A DNA stretch of 64,000 bases from Strongylocentrotus purpuratus (Eukaryota > Echinodermata > Echinoidea > Camarodonta > Strongylocentrotidae): positions 310,001 through 374,000 of the forward strand of contig NW_022145541.1 in assembly GCF_000002235.5 (NCBI RefSeq), read 5' to 3'. The position numbers and the translations under genes were made by a program. How positions within the stretch are numbered: position 1 is the stretch's first letter; every line of letters begins with the position of its first letter. The notes under the pieces were generated by a model. It did not search any database. It was not told the origin of the DNA and was given only the letters and a program-made list of their open reading frames with translations. This document shows positions 1-11,700 of this stretch, piece by piece.

Positions 1-1319
1 GCATGGATCATTGCAATATTATCTGCGAATTCGGGTAATCAAGTAAAATATGCTATTTATTTTTACAAGTATTCTTGAGTGAATGAATAAACATTATACA
101 AAAAATAGAACCTTATCCTAAACTGTTGTGACATATTCAGTACATCCCAACTTCATGACAAGTTATATCATGGCATATATTAATTACATTGGTAGGGGTT
201 TTGGATCCATAAAGCAACAAAATTAAGAGGGGAGCCGGGGGCTGGGACTCAAATTTCGATTTGACCGCGGCCATTAAGCCAAAAATATCGAGCAGCCCCC
301 GAGGGGAAAACTCTCCCACCGCCCCCCCCCCCCCCACCCTCCCTCCTCCCCCAACCATGACCAGTCCGTGCTGTTTACTTTGCATGATGCTAAACGGCAA
401 GTTTTTTGTGAAGTAACTATTAGAATGGTGTTTTTTGTTGCTATCTTTTTTTTACAAGAAATCAATTAGTGAGCGAACAAAGATTATTTTAAGACATGTA
501 CATGACGAAGAGCCTCCGCTACACTGTGTGTAAATACGTTGAATGTAATTTCTTTGCCTTTGTGTGTCTTTACTAGTAGAATACATTTTTGAAAATTACA
601 AATAGACCTCTTCGTTGCTCGCCCGAATATAACTTTTAAGGCGAACGTTGCCTGAATATTAGTACTTCAGTATCCTCCCTGGCCCTCCCATCTCACTGTA
701 AGCATATAATTTTACTAATTTCTTAGCAGAAGAGTGCGAATTAAGCAGATGAACACAAACAAAAAAGGAGTTAACAACAACAACATGGTTTATTACCCCC
801 CTGAGATAATCACACCATTTAAGTATACCTATTCTTTTCAAGACCTTTTTTTCTTCTGGGTGTACTCTGAATTATATCGCTTCACAAGAGAAGGGCGAAT
901 ATCCAATCCAATCAAATCCAGGAATTTATAAAGCGCCAATATAATCAAAGGCGCTGATGAGACTACAAAACAAAAACTACCCCGAAACTACGAATACAAG
1001 CCATCTCCCTTTTCTATTTAAAACAAGTTTCATATATCCAGTGATTCCATGAAAATACTCATCCACTTGCACCTTCACAATATTGTATGCTAACCTTAAA
1101 AAAGATAACCTAAACCAGCTAAATATATCTTGTTATAAGCATACATTGAAAACATTAGTAGACAATGGTTAGACTAGACGGCCCACTTTCTTGAACATCC
1201 GGAAATACACAATAAATACACAGTTTTATAAATTGACCAATCCAGGATTTCGGCATAGAGTGTGTGCATACCCTCTTTACCCCCTAGTGGGGTGCCGGTT
1301 GTGAAGTCGTTCATTTCCT

Positions 1320-1587
1320 GGGGAGTGTTTCACAAAGACCAAGATCTAAAGTTGGACTTAACAATGGCAGGCTGTTCGTGCCACTATTTTCACTCACTGG
1401 CATTTCCTGGTCATGGTCACAAATCTACAGAATTTACATTTTTTTTTTATAGTTTATTAGTGTAGGAAAAATATTATCTAAAGATCATAATTAAGAGACC
1501 AATGATGAGAGCAACCAGTGGCATGAATGGCCTGCCATAGTCAAGTCCAACTTTAAGTCGATCTTAGCCTTTGTAAAACACTCCCCT
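1320..1587. mobile_element. Foldback MITE with ~65-bp inverted arms
   Basis: The left arm (ggggagtgtttcacaaag and onward, to ~1387) is the imperfect reverse complement of the right arm (~1516-1587, ending cactccc). No coding capacity. Superfamily not determined. Confidence 0.65.
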
Positions 1588-1740
1588 GGTCTCTCAATCA
1601 GGACATTTTTGGTTCAAATCCTGCCTCGGCATTAACGCCCTTTAATGGCAATTCATTAATTCACTTTTGCCACTTTCCACCAAGGTGTAAATGGGTATCC
1701 GATATGCTAGATCGCTACGTAACCATGATATTATTTTGTC
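1588..1740 (+). repeat. tRNA-type SINE fragment
   Basis: It shows a B-box-like GGTTCAAATCC, then the body common to the other SINEs here (ccactttccaccaaggtgt, aaatgggtatccg). The A box is decayed. It directly abuts the foldback element at 1320-1587. Confidence 0.55.
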
Positions 1741-1971
1741 CGCTCGGCTATGACCACAGTAATGATGTTTATTTCAATTAGCATAATGATACCATAATGA
1801 TGTCCAGAAATACACGAATAATTATTGTTAAAGAACCTCCACCATGTAAACTTCTGACAGGTGATTTGTCTACGATATGAAATGATGGCGTATTGTCTTT
1901 TTTAGTTTGAGAGGCAGCTTTTGAATGCACTTTGGAACCTTAGTCTCTCTCTCAGGCTCTGGTGCCGATAG

Positions 1972-3919
1972 TCAACTGCTCAAGTCTATCTTCGTCTTCT
2001 TCTCATCCTGGCGAAGAGTGTCCTGAAGCCTGTACCAATCATCCAGGACGAATTGTCCCCGGTTACACTTGATGTGGGTTAGGTTCTCTACTTCTCGGGG
2101 CAGTTTACACGTACGCAGCATAACAGGTACGATGCATCGTCGCTTCAAGGATTCCATATGTGCTCTCTGGAGCTCATAACGACACCAGTGGTCTCTGAGA
2201 GAGTCTGGCGACAAGATCAGGATGGTACGATACGATTCGTCGATGTTCTCCGCAATGTTCTCTGCGATGGTCGCACCGTACGCGTAATCACGGTAGCGGA
2301 TACAACCTCGGACGTTGAAATCTTTCTCCAGCTTCTTCACGAACGAGACAGTCCATTTGTGGTCGATGTGAGAGAAACTGACGAAGAAATCGAATTTGTA
2401 AGGGCTAGGCTGACGAAGGAACACAGGTGATATAGGACTGACGTAAGCACATTGGTTCTCGGATAAGATGTTCACAAATCCTGGTCGTTCGGAAGAGCAG
2501 TAGTCAAATCGTGACAGGTCGCATTCAAAACCGCAGCAATTGATGCCATGATTGTGGGTGAAGATATTTTGTAGGATCGAGACCTGCTTCTGCAGTCTCC
2601 CTTGAGCTTTCTTAACTTCTGCGAACTGCACTAGGGCGCCCTCTTCTTCGCCCATTTTCCGGAGGCACTGTGCCCATCGAGAATGTGTTTGGGCGATGTC
2701 GAAGTTGTCATCATGGTTGGACCGTACTGCGAGACTGAACTCCTGCACGGCTTTGTCGTAGTCACCTCTGAGAAAAGAGATGTAGCCTAGGTCCGAGTGA
2801 TCTGCGTGCACTTGTTTGAATTTCAGGGCTGTCTCAAACTGTTCTTGAGCCTTTGCGAGTAGACCAAGTGGTCGTTCCGAAGTTACCTTCTGTTCCTTAC
2901 CATAGATATCCTCGTACATTGCTAGGTACAACAATCCTAGATGGCGATGTCCGAACCACGAAGGTTCCTTTTCAATCGACTTGTGGAACATTTTCTCTGC
3001 GCGGTCGTACTGTTTCATCAGGGTCAGTTCAGAGGCAACTCTCCTTAAGACGATATGGTGGTCTGGTTGCAGTGATAACGCCTGCTCGTAACAATCCATC
3101 GAGGTATATGAATGGAGATGAACAGTATCAAGCAAGGCTTGGCCAAGGGATCTTGATGGCTTAGTCCGCAGAAGGATTCCCATGAACACCCAAGAGAGGG
3201 CGCGGTAGGATCGTGGGGCATCTGCCATTTCTGTCACCGAAGCGAGGCACACGGTGGCTTCCTTGAAGCTGGGTTCTGTAACAGCCATAGCTGCTTGTCC
3301 TGCAACCAGCTGACTGTCTCGACGGTAGAGAGCAAGGCCGTAGTCGAAAATCCATTCGGCCTTTTCCGGGACGTCGGTCTCGGCTCCGATTTCTACTGCC
3401 TTCTTGATAAAAGCCGTGTAACTGAAGGGTCGTACGTCCTGTTCAAAGTGTCGAATCGCGTGGGCACGATCAGCGTACGCGCGAGCTAGATGCACGGGTT
3501 CTCGGTTGGACACTAGTGTCTGCAACTTCTGAATGAATTCGTGATAGTGTTTCAATTTCGACTGGCGTTTATAGAGAACTGCCAAGTTGCCAGTAGCAAC
3601 GATGTTTTCAGAGTCCAGCTCCAAGACTTCATCGAACTTTTCCTCCGCTTTCTTCTGGTCATTAAGTGAATACAATATGAATCCCTGCAGATTTTTAATA
3701 GAGCAAAAATAGGTCGGCAGCTCGGAGAATTCTACTTTCCGCGATTCGAGTGACATCCATGACTTTTCGAGTTGTTCTTGAGTTATCTTAAGAAGTTCTG
3801 GCCATGTTAGATGGCACCCAACCTCTCCTATGACGTCATGTTCTAAATCCATCTTGACGAGTCTTGAGTTCCAATCTCCAAAGTTATCAGCGTATGACAA
3901 AGTCGACTCTTCGGGCACA
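1972..3919 (-). CDS. IFIT-like TPR protein with C-terminal TIR domain, last exon
   Basis: A 648-codon open frame ends at TGA 1972-1974. Residues ~1-480 are helical TPR repeats with an IFIT-like look, e.g. LQGFILYSLNDQKKAEEKFDEV, CYEQALSLQPDHH and DLGYISFLRGDYDKAVQEF. Residues ~509-640 are a TIR domain: box 1 is FDFFVSFSHID, box 2 is RDYAYG where many TIRs have RDxxPG, then SPDSLRDHWCRYEL. The Glu of WCRYE (~582) falls where NAD-cleaving TIRs such as SARM1 keep the catalytic Glu. The frame opens with GTG (3916-3918), not ATG. The minus strand just upstream reads catcattttcag then T-GTG, a good 3' splice site, so this is probably a terminal exon beginning at 3919 that completes a codon started in an upstream exon I did not find. 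Met 23 (AAGATGG context) is the alternative start. The likely role is a cytosolic immune sensor or adaptor; this is inferred from domains only. Confidence 0.85.
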
Positions 3920-4079
3920 CTGAAAATGATGTATCAAATCCCTCGCTTATTTTCCATTACAAGGCCATTCCTGTAAAACAAAAGAAAAAGGTAATTTTGG
4001 TCAACTCTCTCTAGATTTGATCTAAAGTAACATAATCAATACAATGATGAACGGTAAAGTAAGGGTAATAATAATAATA

Positions 4080-4328
4080 TTAATAGCCTAATAAGTCCAC
4101 TCCAAATTTTATTGAACCGAAACGGAAATTCTTTTTGCCCAATTGATCGTGAGCCCGGCAGCCACTGAGCAGCGCCAGATCGACGTTGCCCTATCCCTTA
4201 TTGTTGAACGCCAAACAAGGTAGCAACAACTCCCATCTTTTAACGTCTTTTGGTAAGACGCGGCCGGGGTTCGAACCCACGACCTCCCTGTTGTGAGGCG
4301 GACGCTCTACTAACTGAGCCAACACTCC
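4080..4328 (-). repeat. tRNA-derived SINE
   Basis: Reading the minus strand from 4328, an A box (TGGCTCAGTTAG) and a B box (GGTTCGAACCC) sit at tRNA spacing in a tRNA-Val-like head. A non-tRNA body follows towards 4080. The anticodon and acceptor stems do not pair, so this is a SINE and not a tRNA gene. It resembles the sea urchin tRNA-like SINE families. Confidence 0.75.
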
Positions 4329-4439
4329 GGTGGTGGAATTCTCTTTCAACCGAAGGGTTCTTACCCTTTGAAAGTGATTTATGTGTTTCTGGAGGCAATG
4401 CAAATAAAAGGTGTTAATGTACAAATCTATTTTAATTCT

Positions 4440-5580
4440 ATATCAAAAACTTGCAAACATTACACAAGTTCAGTCAATCTTTCGACGTAGGAATTATTCT
4501 GTTTTTGTCATCGGACCGTTATTCTTCCTTTTTAATTAGTTATGATAAGGTCACCAAAAGCCGTCTCATGGCCGGGACGTATTAGATAAAAAGATGAAGA
4601 ATCATTATCTAACTGCAAGTATATTATCATCATTCTTCGATCACTGAAATGCAATTTCAATTGTAAAAACAAGGAAGCTCTTTAGTCTATTGAAATCTTT
4701 TTAAAATTAAATTTAGCTAGCATATACATGGTTCTGATATTGTTCCAAACATTAACATTAACAAATCAAGGGTTATTAACGAAACCACCACCACAACGAC
4801 CACCACTACTACCACCACATCCTTCCTTCCTTCCTTCTACTTATTTTACATACCCATGTATTGAGCAAGCAATTGATAAATTATAATTTTCCGCATTACA
4901 TTACACACGCTGTATCATGCAAGGAAGAGGGCGGCGCTAAATAATCCGTACATAATGTTGTAAATATTTCTAAAAGTTTGTCGTTTATTTTGATCGGTTA
5001 CATAGAGGTACGGACGCAATTTTATTTGGCGCGTGGGGGGCAAATGTTCAAGTTTATATTTTGTCATTAAAATAGACGAAATAAAAGATAACATAAAATT
5101 AGCCCCAATAAGATGCCCATGTACGAAGTTGCAGAAAATAATATAAAGTTTCAAACATTATTCGGGGAGAGAGACTGCAGCCCTCTTTTCCCCCTCTATT
5201 ACACCTATTTAAATGAAACGGTATTATGAAATACTCATTTTTAAATTCTATGTACCAATTGTTTCAATCTATAACTCTTTCATAGGTAGGCCTACTCATA
5301 GACTAGCTTTCCAATAAACTCAAAACAGCCCCCCCCCTCCTCCACCAGCACCATCGTCAGCACCAAATACATTGCCAAATTTCTATACGTACGCCCAGGA
5401 TTATGCGTTGATGTTAATGTTTGTACGGTTTGTGGTTTTTCATAGAAAATTGACATATTCAGAGAGAGCATTAGAGTGCACTGGAAGTCCTGAACCTTGA
5501 AAACTATTCAGAAATGTCTGAATAACGGGATGACTCAATCATATTTTGGGGGACACAAAAGATTGTCTGTTTACAGATTA
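4440..5580. other. Intergenic, no gene seen
   Basis: AT-rich sequence with a short CCA/CTTC simple repeat (4785-4840). No open frame of interest and no clear element boundaries. The upstream exon(s) of the TIR gene could lie in or beyond this stretch but I cannot place them. Confidence 0.5.
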
Positions 5581-5701
5581 TTCAGTGCCGGATTCGGCGG
5601 GGGGGGGGGGGGGGGGCGCACTGGGAGACATCCAATCAGGTTGGTATATCAAGACACAATGAGTACACATAGCAAATAGGGGGGTTGGGGTTAATTATTA
5701 A

Positions 5702-5708
<7 letters not shown>

Positions 5709-5759
<51 letters not shown>

Positions 5760-5850
5760 TCTCTTTCTCACTCTCTATCTCTCTTTCTGTCTCTGTCTCC
5801 CTCTGTATCAGTTTCTCTCTGCCTCGCGTCTCTCTCTCTCTCTCTCTCGA
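5709..5850. repeat. (CT)n microsatellite and CT-rich tract
   Basis: A pure CT run at 5709-5752 grades into interrupted CT repeats. A run of about 17 G lies just upstream near 5600. Confidence 0.9.
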
Positions 5851-6352
5851 TCGATCGAAAGGAATCAGGGCAATTTTACTTTTTACTTCAAAAGGCTCAA
5901 ATAGCTTTGCCATTATTTCTATTTCAAATTGTCGAATGGGCTATTGAGTTATGGTTGTGGTTTACGATTCACACCGAAAACAGCGGCATGCACGTATTCG
6001 ACCCTTGGTCTACATCAGATTACATTGAACAAAAGAAAACTTATTCCTCATAGTCACTTCCCGATTTTGGAGAAAAGCTGAAGTCCGGCACGCAGGGGGT
6101 GTTTGGGGGGTTAAACACCCCCTTTGCTCTATCCCGCTGAACAAATTAAAGTGCAAAACATGTTTTAAAGAAGAATTTGCATCGATTTGATAAAAAAAGT
6201 TACAAGGATACCCGAGAAAAACAATTAACGTTGGTAATTAGTATTTTTGTTAATAAATGAAAAGAAATAATTTCATGACTGCGTGCAAAGCTATTTGATT
6301 AAAGTATTTTACAATAAAAATTAATCTTGTCTTTGCGTGGGCTATCCTTTAA

Positions 6353-6878
6353 GGGGGAGGGGTGTTGAGTTCTGGAGAGGGTCAGGAAATTTTCAAATTT
6401 ATGTTTCAAACTATTTGTAATTACACAAAGATTCATCAATATTATTTTTTGGAAAATTGTTATTTACTGCTGTGTTTTCTCACCCCCAAAACAGTGTTTG
6501 AATTTGAATTTGAATTTATTTATTCACGACCGTTGAAAACATTGAAACAAAAGATATATGAATGTACAATGACGATGTCAATATAACATTAATACATGTT
6601 CTACAGCGATATACATGTACATTAGTTTTTAAAAATATTTAAAAATAGTTAAAAGTAAATTTAATGTCAGGAGTAAAACAATTAATGACTATTTACAATG
6701 AGTTTGTGATTGATGGTAAAATACAGTCAAATAGCACATGTGCAGTTTTAGGTTGAATCGTTCGAAAGGGATTTCTTAAATATTGTAATTTTTCATGTTT
6801 TTATCTTATAATACTTTAATAAAAATTCTCAATTCGATTATTTGAACTTTCTGACCCTTCCCAGAACTCAACCCTCCC
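6353..6878. mobile_element. Inverted-repeat element related to the TTAA/GTTGAGTTCTGG family
   Basis: The left end TTAA-ggggaggggtgttgagttctgg mirrors the right end (cccagaactcaaccctccc then tttgag). It shares the inner TIR motif with copies at 18788 and 25933. The right TTAA is degenerate. Confidence 0.5.
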
Positions 6879-6889
6879 TTTGAGTAACC

Positions 6890-8472
6890 AAAAAGGAGCA
6901 ATTTTGGCTCAGTAGAAGTGCTTTCGTCCCCTTGATAAATATTATTTCGCCCCCAACGGGGCAGCTGGAAATAACGCAGTATTGTTTTTTAGAGGGGCTC
7001 TTTGCTAGAATTGATAAATTATTTTTCGACCATGACGGGGCACTACCACATTAGGCAATTTTCCCATAATGAAAACTAGCGCGCATCTGCTCGCCCGGAA
7101 ACGCCCACAGAGGCTTTACCACGTAAATCATCATGTTTTTAACACGTTTTCCCCACTAAAACACATATATCTTTAAAACGGGTAATCACCGCAAAAAGGG
7201 GTGAACAGATTCTCAACGTTCATTATTCTAGCCTCATGATCATGTATGTTCACTAAGTAAAGTCACAAAACCAGTGATCATTTTTCTTTCAAACTTGGGC
7301 ATTCGATGGCAATAATTATTGTCTATGGAAAGAACAGATATTTGACTGAAAATTTGCTACCCCGCGTTGTTTACCCGGACGTGACAGGATAAGTCGAAGT
7401 CATGTCGCAGAGGGGTGAACGGTTTTGGAAAGAAGATGAAATTCCCCGTCCACTCATATAAGATCCATGGTGATTGGTTAGAAATCCAGTGATGATTTTT
7501 TTTCTTCTTCAAAGTGTTCATCTTATAAGCAGAATTGTTACAAAAGTCACTCCGTATGTGGCCACGCGTTACTAGTATTGATTTTGTTTTACCCCGACGG
7601 GGAAACTTTTCATTGAACTAACGCGATATTGGCTCGACAATGGCTCTGAGAGTTTTTCGACCATGACGGGGCACTTTCCTGTCTATAGAAGGGCACTCTC
7701 CGCCACTTAAAAATGATAATGTCATCCCTGACAGGCCACCGAATAGGGCAAATTTGGTTCTAGAAGGGCACCTTTGTCCCATTAGAAAAATGAAAATGTC
7801 GCCCCTGACGGGGCGCTCTATGTAACTAAATAGAATGTATCTGCTCCAGAAGTGCACTTTCATTCCCTTGAGGGTAACAATACATGTTTCCCGATGGAAC
7901 ACTTGAGGTAACCAAATTCATTCATTATTGTCAATGTTCACACTCATGACATGTAAAATGAATCGTAAAAAATGACACAGTGGAAAAAATACGCACTAAA
8001 TAGTAAGGCCACGCCCTGCTTGACAGGGATGGAAACCAATTTGAAGAAGGGTACTTTTGCCCCTCGAAAATGACAACTTTTCCCCCTCCTGACTGGCCAC
8101 TCTTAGTAACGGAATATGGCAATTTGGGGCCTGAAGAAGGTCATTTTTGCCCTCTGATAAATGAAAATTTCGCCCCCAGATGTAGGATTTTATCCGATCT
8201 AAAAAAACAATTTCGACCATTGAGTATAAACTTCATTCATTATTGTCCATGTTTTCACTCATAACATGTAATCTGAACCGTCAAATTGACGCGGTGGAAA
8301 ACAAAGTGACAATGTTTTATTATGCTTCTTTCAACTACCACCACCACTGGAAGAAAATAAAGAAAAAAAAATCGTATTTCCTTGTGCCCCAACGAAAAAG
8401 CAAGCCCCCCAAAATTGCTCCCATCAAATTTCAATCCCCCTCCCTTTTTTTTAAAGTCTGCATACGCCACTG
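6890..8472. repeat. Degenerate tandem repeat, with a hAT-like right end at 8472
   Basis: About eight degenerate units contain a motif like aaatttcgcccctgacgggg followed by gcac (e.g. near 6945, 7030, 7665, 7795, 8080, 8165). The tract runs to a hAT-type terminus, gcatacgccactg, ending at 8472. The left terminus was not found, so the whole may be a transposon with an internal satellite. No gene is present. Confidence 0.5.
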
Positions 8473-9246
8473 AGAATACCAAACGTCATGATATTTTAAT
8501 TCGCATGATTGTACAAAAAGCTTGGTCAATGGATTCGGACTGTTTCAACAACTTAATTACGTGCCCTCATAATCACCGCATAATCATACCAAAATGAAAT
8601 ATTAATGACCTTTATACTCACTTCTTGGTTGCGTGGTTCGTTTCCTAAATTCCGATTTTACTTCAAAAAATGTAGGTGTGTCCAGCACGACCAGAGCATG
8701 AATAGAGTCCTCAATGAATCATAAAATACACCAGCTTCAAGTCCATCAACTCAAATGATTATAAAATGATGATTGTCAGCATCGTCATAGAAACATTATG
8801 GTTCGTATCAGCGCTATACTGAGCTGTAGGATACATTGAAATGAAGGGAGGTCGAAGGAATATTTTTCTTTGGTAAATGCACGAGCAATCAACGAATGAC
8901 GGTATATAAACAAGCTCTGCCCTATCTGGGGTCATGCTTGACTAGGACCTGATATGCATGAATGAGTGTCTGATGTCTCGATAATATTCCAATCAATATG
9001 TCCGCATGAACTTCCTTCTAACGCATCGTTATCGGACGGATATTCTAAAAATAAACGGAAGGGAGATTTGCGCTTACTGAACGTTGGGTACCAGAGGAGG
9101 GTATTTCCCGCAAGTTTGATCTTCCCTTTTTATAATTGAACAGATTCCAAGGCGAGGGATTTTTTTCTCTCGAGGGATTGTGATTTAAACAAAGAGAGAG
9201 GGAAAATAGGGACAGATTGAAGGGGAAGAAAACCAAAACAGGATAC

Positions 9247-9291
9247 AGATTTCAGATTTCAGATTTCAGATTTCAGATTCAGATTTCGTTT
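9247..9291. repeat. Minisatellite, unit CAGATTT (7 bp)
   Basis: About six near-perfect copies of the 7-bp unit. Confidence 0.85.
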
Positions 9292-10191
9292 GATACATCT
9301 GCTATGGTATCGCAGTCAATCCGTATTACTGTGAAGTGTGCATGAATGGGGAGGTGATGTGGAGAAATGAGAAGATGGTAAAGAGGGTTAAGTGGTGATG
9401 ACGGGGATGGGTAGAAGATGAGGCCGGAGACCGGAGTAGTGGGGAGAGTGTGGGAAGGGAATGGGGAAGGGATGGGGAGGGAATGGGATGAAGGTAGAGG
9501 AGATGACAGGGGATTATGAAGAGAATCATAATAGGCTACTTCATCATCAATCGTTTTTCGATTGAAACAGAGATAGGTAGCTACAAAACTTCTTTTTATT
9601 TATAATAATCTCTGTGCCTAAATTCAATTAAAAAATAAGGTGATACAAAAATATAAAAACATGGATTAGAGATACTATTGTTGAGTAGCTCCTCCATAGT
9701 TTCGAATTGAAAACAATAATAGGTATAGGGCGGAACCCTTCTGAACGACCTGTGAAGGAGGGAGGGGTGCCACGATAAATATCTGGATACGGTACCCACT
9801 TGCAGGATGTATTGACTGTGTACTTGGCTTACTAACGGGCAGGGGCGTAGACAACGGGGGGATGAGGGGGGTGCATCCCCCCACCTCACAAGGTGGGGGG
9901 ATGGCATGTACAATCATCCCCCCAGGTTTTGGGGAATGATATTTGCTTACTTAATAAGTCATAATGATGATAATAATAGTAATAATAATAATGATAACAA
10001 TTATAATATTAATAATAATAATAATTATGATGATGATAATAATAATCCTCATCATTATTGTAATTGTGTTTATTGTTATTAGCCGCATTCACACGGTGAA
10101 AGCCAATTCAGACGGTAAAAAAAAGAAAATCTTACAAGTATTTTGTGGTTATCTTGTGGTTTGGAAACCACAAGATAACCACAAGATTAAA

Positions 10192-10645
10192 CAGGCGCGG
10201 ATCTACGGGGGGGGGGGGTTTAGGGGGTTAAACCCCCCCCCCCCTTGGGCGGCCCAAAAAACAAACAAAAAGAAAAATGGAAAAAAAAAAAAAAAAAAAA
10301 AGAAAAAAAGAAAGAAAAAAGAACGCACGCTGGAGAGAAACCCTTTCAAGTGCAAATATTGTGAGAAGATATTCAACTCATCTGGTAACTTAACCAAACA
10401 CATGATAACACTGGATATAACTGTGTATTTAACTGTTACTCTTGATTTAAAAAGACGTTATCATGCACTGCTTTTATGGTCTCCATTGTGTTAATAGATG
10501 CCAGGAAAACATCACTTACCGGGTTCAAATAAACACCCCCCAAAAAATTGGCTCGCCGCTTCGCGGCTGGTGGACGATGCTCTGCATCGTCATTATTGGT
10601 CAACCCCCCCCCCCCCCCCTTAGCAAAAAGCTAGATCCGCCCCTG
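10192..10645. mobile_element. Nested hAT-like element
   Basis: The ends CAGGCGCGGATCTA and CTAGATCCGCCCCTG are inverted repeats. No target duplication is visible (agattaaa versus agtcaccc), so it is either a rearranged insertion or an extended subterminal repeat of the enclosing element. Confidence 0.5.
10321..10406 (+). pseudogene. C2H2 zinc-finger gene fragment captured in a transposon
   Basis: The sequence reads ERNPFKCKYCEKIFNSSGNL then TKHM: a Krueppel-type finger (CxxC, F, L, H) with a decayed TGEKP-like linker in front. The second His of the pair is lost after HM. It sits inside hAT-like ends and follows a poly-A/lysine stretch; nothing suggests an expressed protein. Confidence 0.65.
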
Positions 10646-10902
10646 AGTCACCCCCAGGTGTACGAACCTGTCTACGCCACTGCTAACGGGGGAGTTGTTG
10701 TGGGTGTGGGTGTGTATAGGGATGTGAGGTGTAGGGATGAGTGGTGTTACGCCTGTTACGAAAACCGGATACACCATGCTGTGTCATGCTTCGACGGAAA
10801 GCATATCTTTTTCATCCATTATCGAAACCATCGAGTCATACTATGATGGGGAAATTATCGATGAAATTGAAACACTCCAGCTTAACGCACAGTGCATATA
10901 AG

Positions 10903-10964
10903 CATGCTCATCCAGTACACGACTTATGTTAATATTAACATAAGTCGTGTACTGGATGAGCATG
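10903..10964. repeat. Perfect 62-bp palindrome with no spacer
   Basis: The arms 10903-10933 and 10934-10964 are exact reverse complements, meeting at TTAAT|ATTAA. The match stops abruptly on both sides. Confidence 0.95.
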
Positions 10965-11239
10965 ATCTAGCAAAACGTGTTAATAGATTAAAATCATCAT
11001 CAATAGTGATCTGTCAGTTTATGACAGGTTCAGTCACTAAATCGAAATTTTATATCAAGTGTCTCTCCAATTAAATTCCTCAGTCTTGAGCCATCCGTTT
11101 CAGCGTTTCATATACCCTGTTGATTAAAATACAGGTCGCTATTATCATACGTATATCGACAGGATGGTTTTAGCACAATTGTTCTAAACTGAGTGACCGT
11201 GTCACCGTGACGATCTTCATGTGAAAAAACACGTTTATG

Positions 11240-11700
11240 ATTAGGACAATTACACCCTAGACAATCACCCCTGGAAAATCACCCCCCCCGGGATATCCGA
11301 GGAAAACCACCCCGAGAACAATTACCCCCCCCCCCCCCCTGCCCTCCGCCCCCAAAAGACAGATCCCTGTTCATTCAAGGGAAACTCTACCCTGATAATT
11401 ATTTGGTTTTGATAAAAGCAGATTGTTGTCCTATTTCCGGGGGTAATCGCCCTCGGAGGCAGGCACGTAGCCAGAGTTCGATGTTTGGGGGGAGGGGGGG
11501 GGGCACCTACATATAATCGATCGAGGTCAAAAAAGGGTCTAAAAAAAGTTCAACCGATCTTGGAAATTTTAGGGAGCACGTGCCCCGTGCCCTACCCCCC
11601 CCCCCCCCCCGTGGCTACGTGCCTGCTCGGAGGTGGTTGTCCTCGGCTCAGGGGGTGATTGTCCAGAGGGAAATTGTCCTAGAACCGAAAGTACAATAGT
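11240..11700. repeat. Inverted GGACAAT-ACCCCC foldback, host of a hAT MITE
   Basis: The left half repeats forms of gacaatcacccct and ggaaaatcacccc. The right half carries their reverse complements (gggggtgattgtcc, gtggttgtcctcgg). The hAT element at 11460 splits the right arm. The same motif forms the array at 45095-45520. Confidence 0.6.
11460..11625. mobile_element. 166-bp hAT MITE with perfect 8-bp target duplication
   Basis: The ends CAGGCACGTAGCCA and GTGGCTACGTGCCTG are inverted repeats. The flanks 11452-11459 and 11626-11633 are both ctcggagg. G-runs and C-runs lie just inside each end. A shorter relative is at 62610-62721. Confidence 0.88.

Larger units (their letters stand above)
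9840..10682. mobile_element. hAT-type element with perfect 8-bp target duplication
   Basis: The left end CAGGGGCGTAGACA and right end TGTCTACGCCACTG are inverted repeats (13 of 14). The flanks 9832-9839 and 10683-10690 are both ctaacggg, an exact 8-bp duplication as hAT elements make. Inside are a TAA microsatellite (9962-10075), a 20-bp hairpin (10143-10184), a second hAT-like pair of ends (10192 and 10645) and a zinc-finger fragment. No transposase was seen, so it is non-autonomous. Confidence 0.85.

Noticed and set aside
3916-3918. GTG as start codon of the TIR-TPR protein
   Set aside because: A splice acceptor lies directly in front; non-ATG initiation is unnecessary in a spliced eukaryotic gene.
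4253-4328. tRNA-Val gene
   Set aside because: A and B boxes are present but the anticodon and acceptor stems do not pair, and a SINE body follows.
9964-10494. 176-codon open frame
   Set aside because: It joins a TAA microsatellite, a G-run, poly-lysine and the zinc-finger scrap inside a transposon; not a gene.
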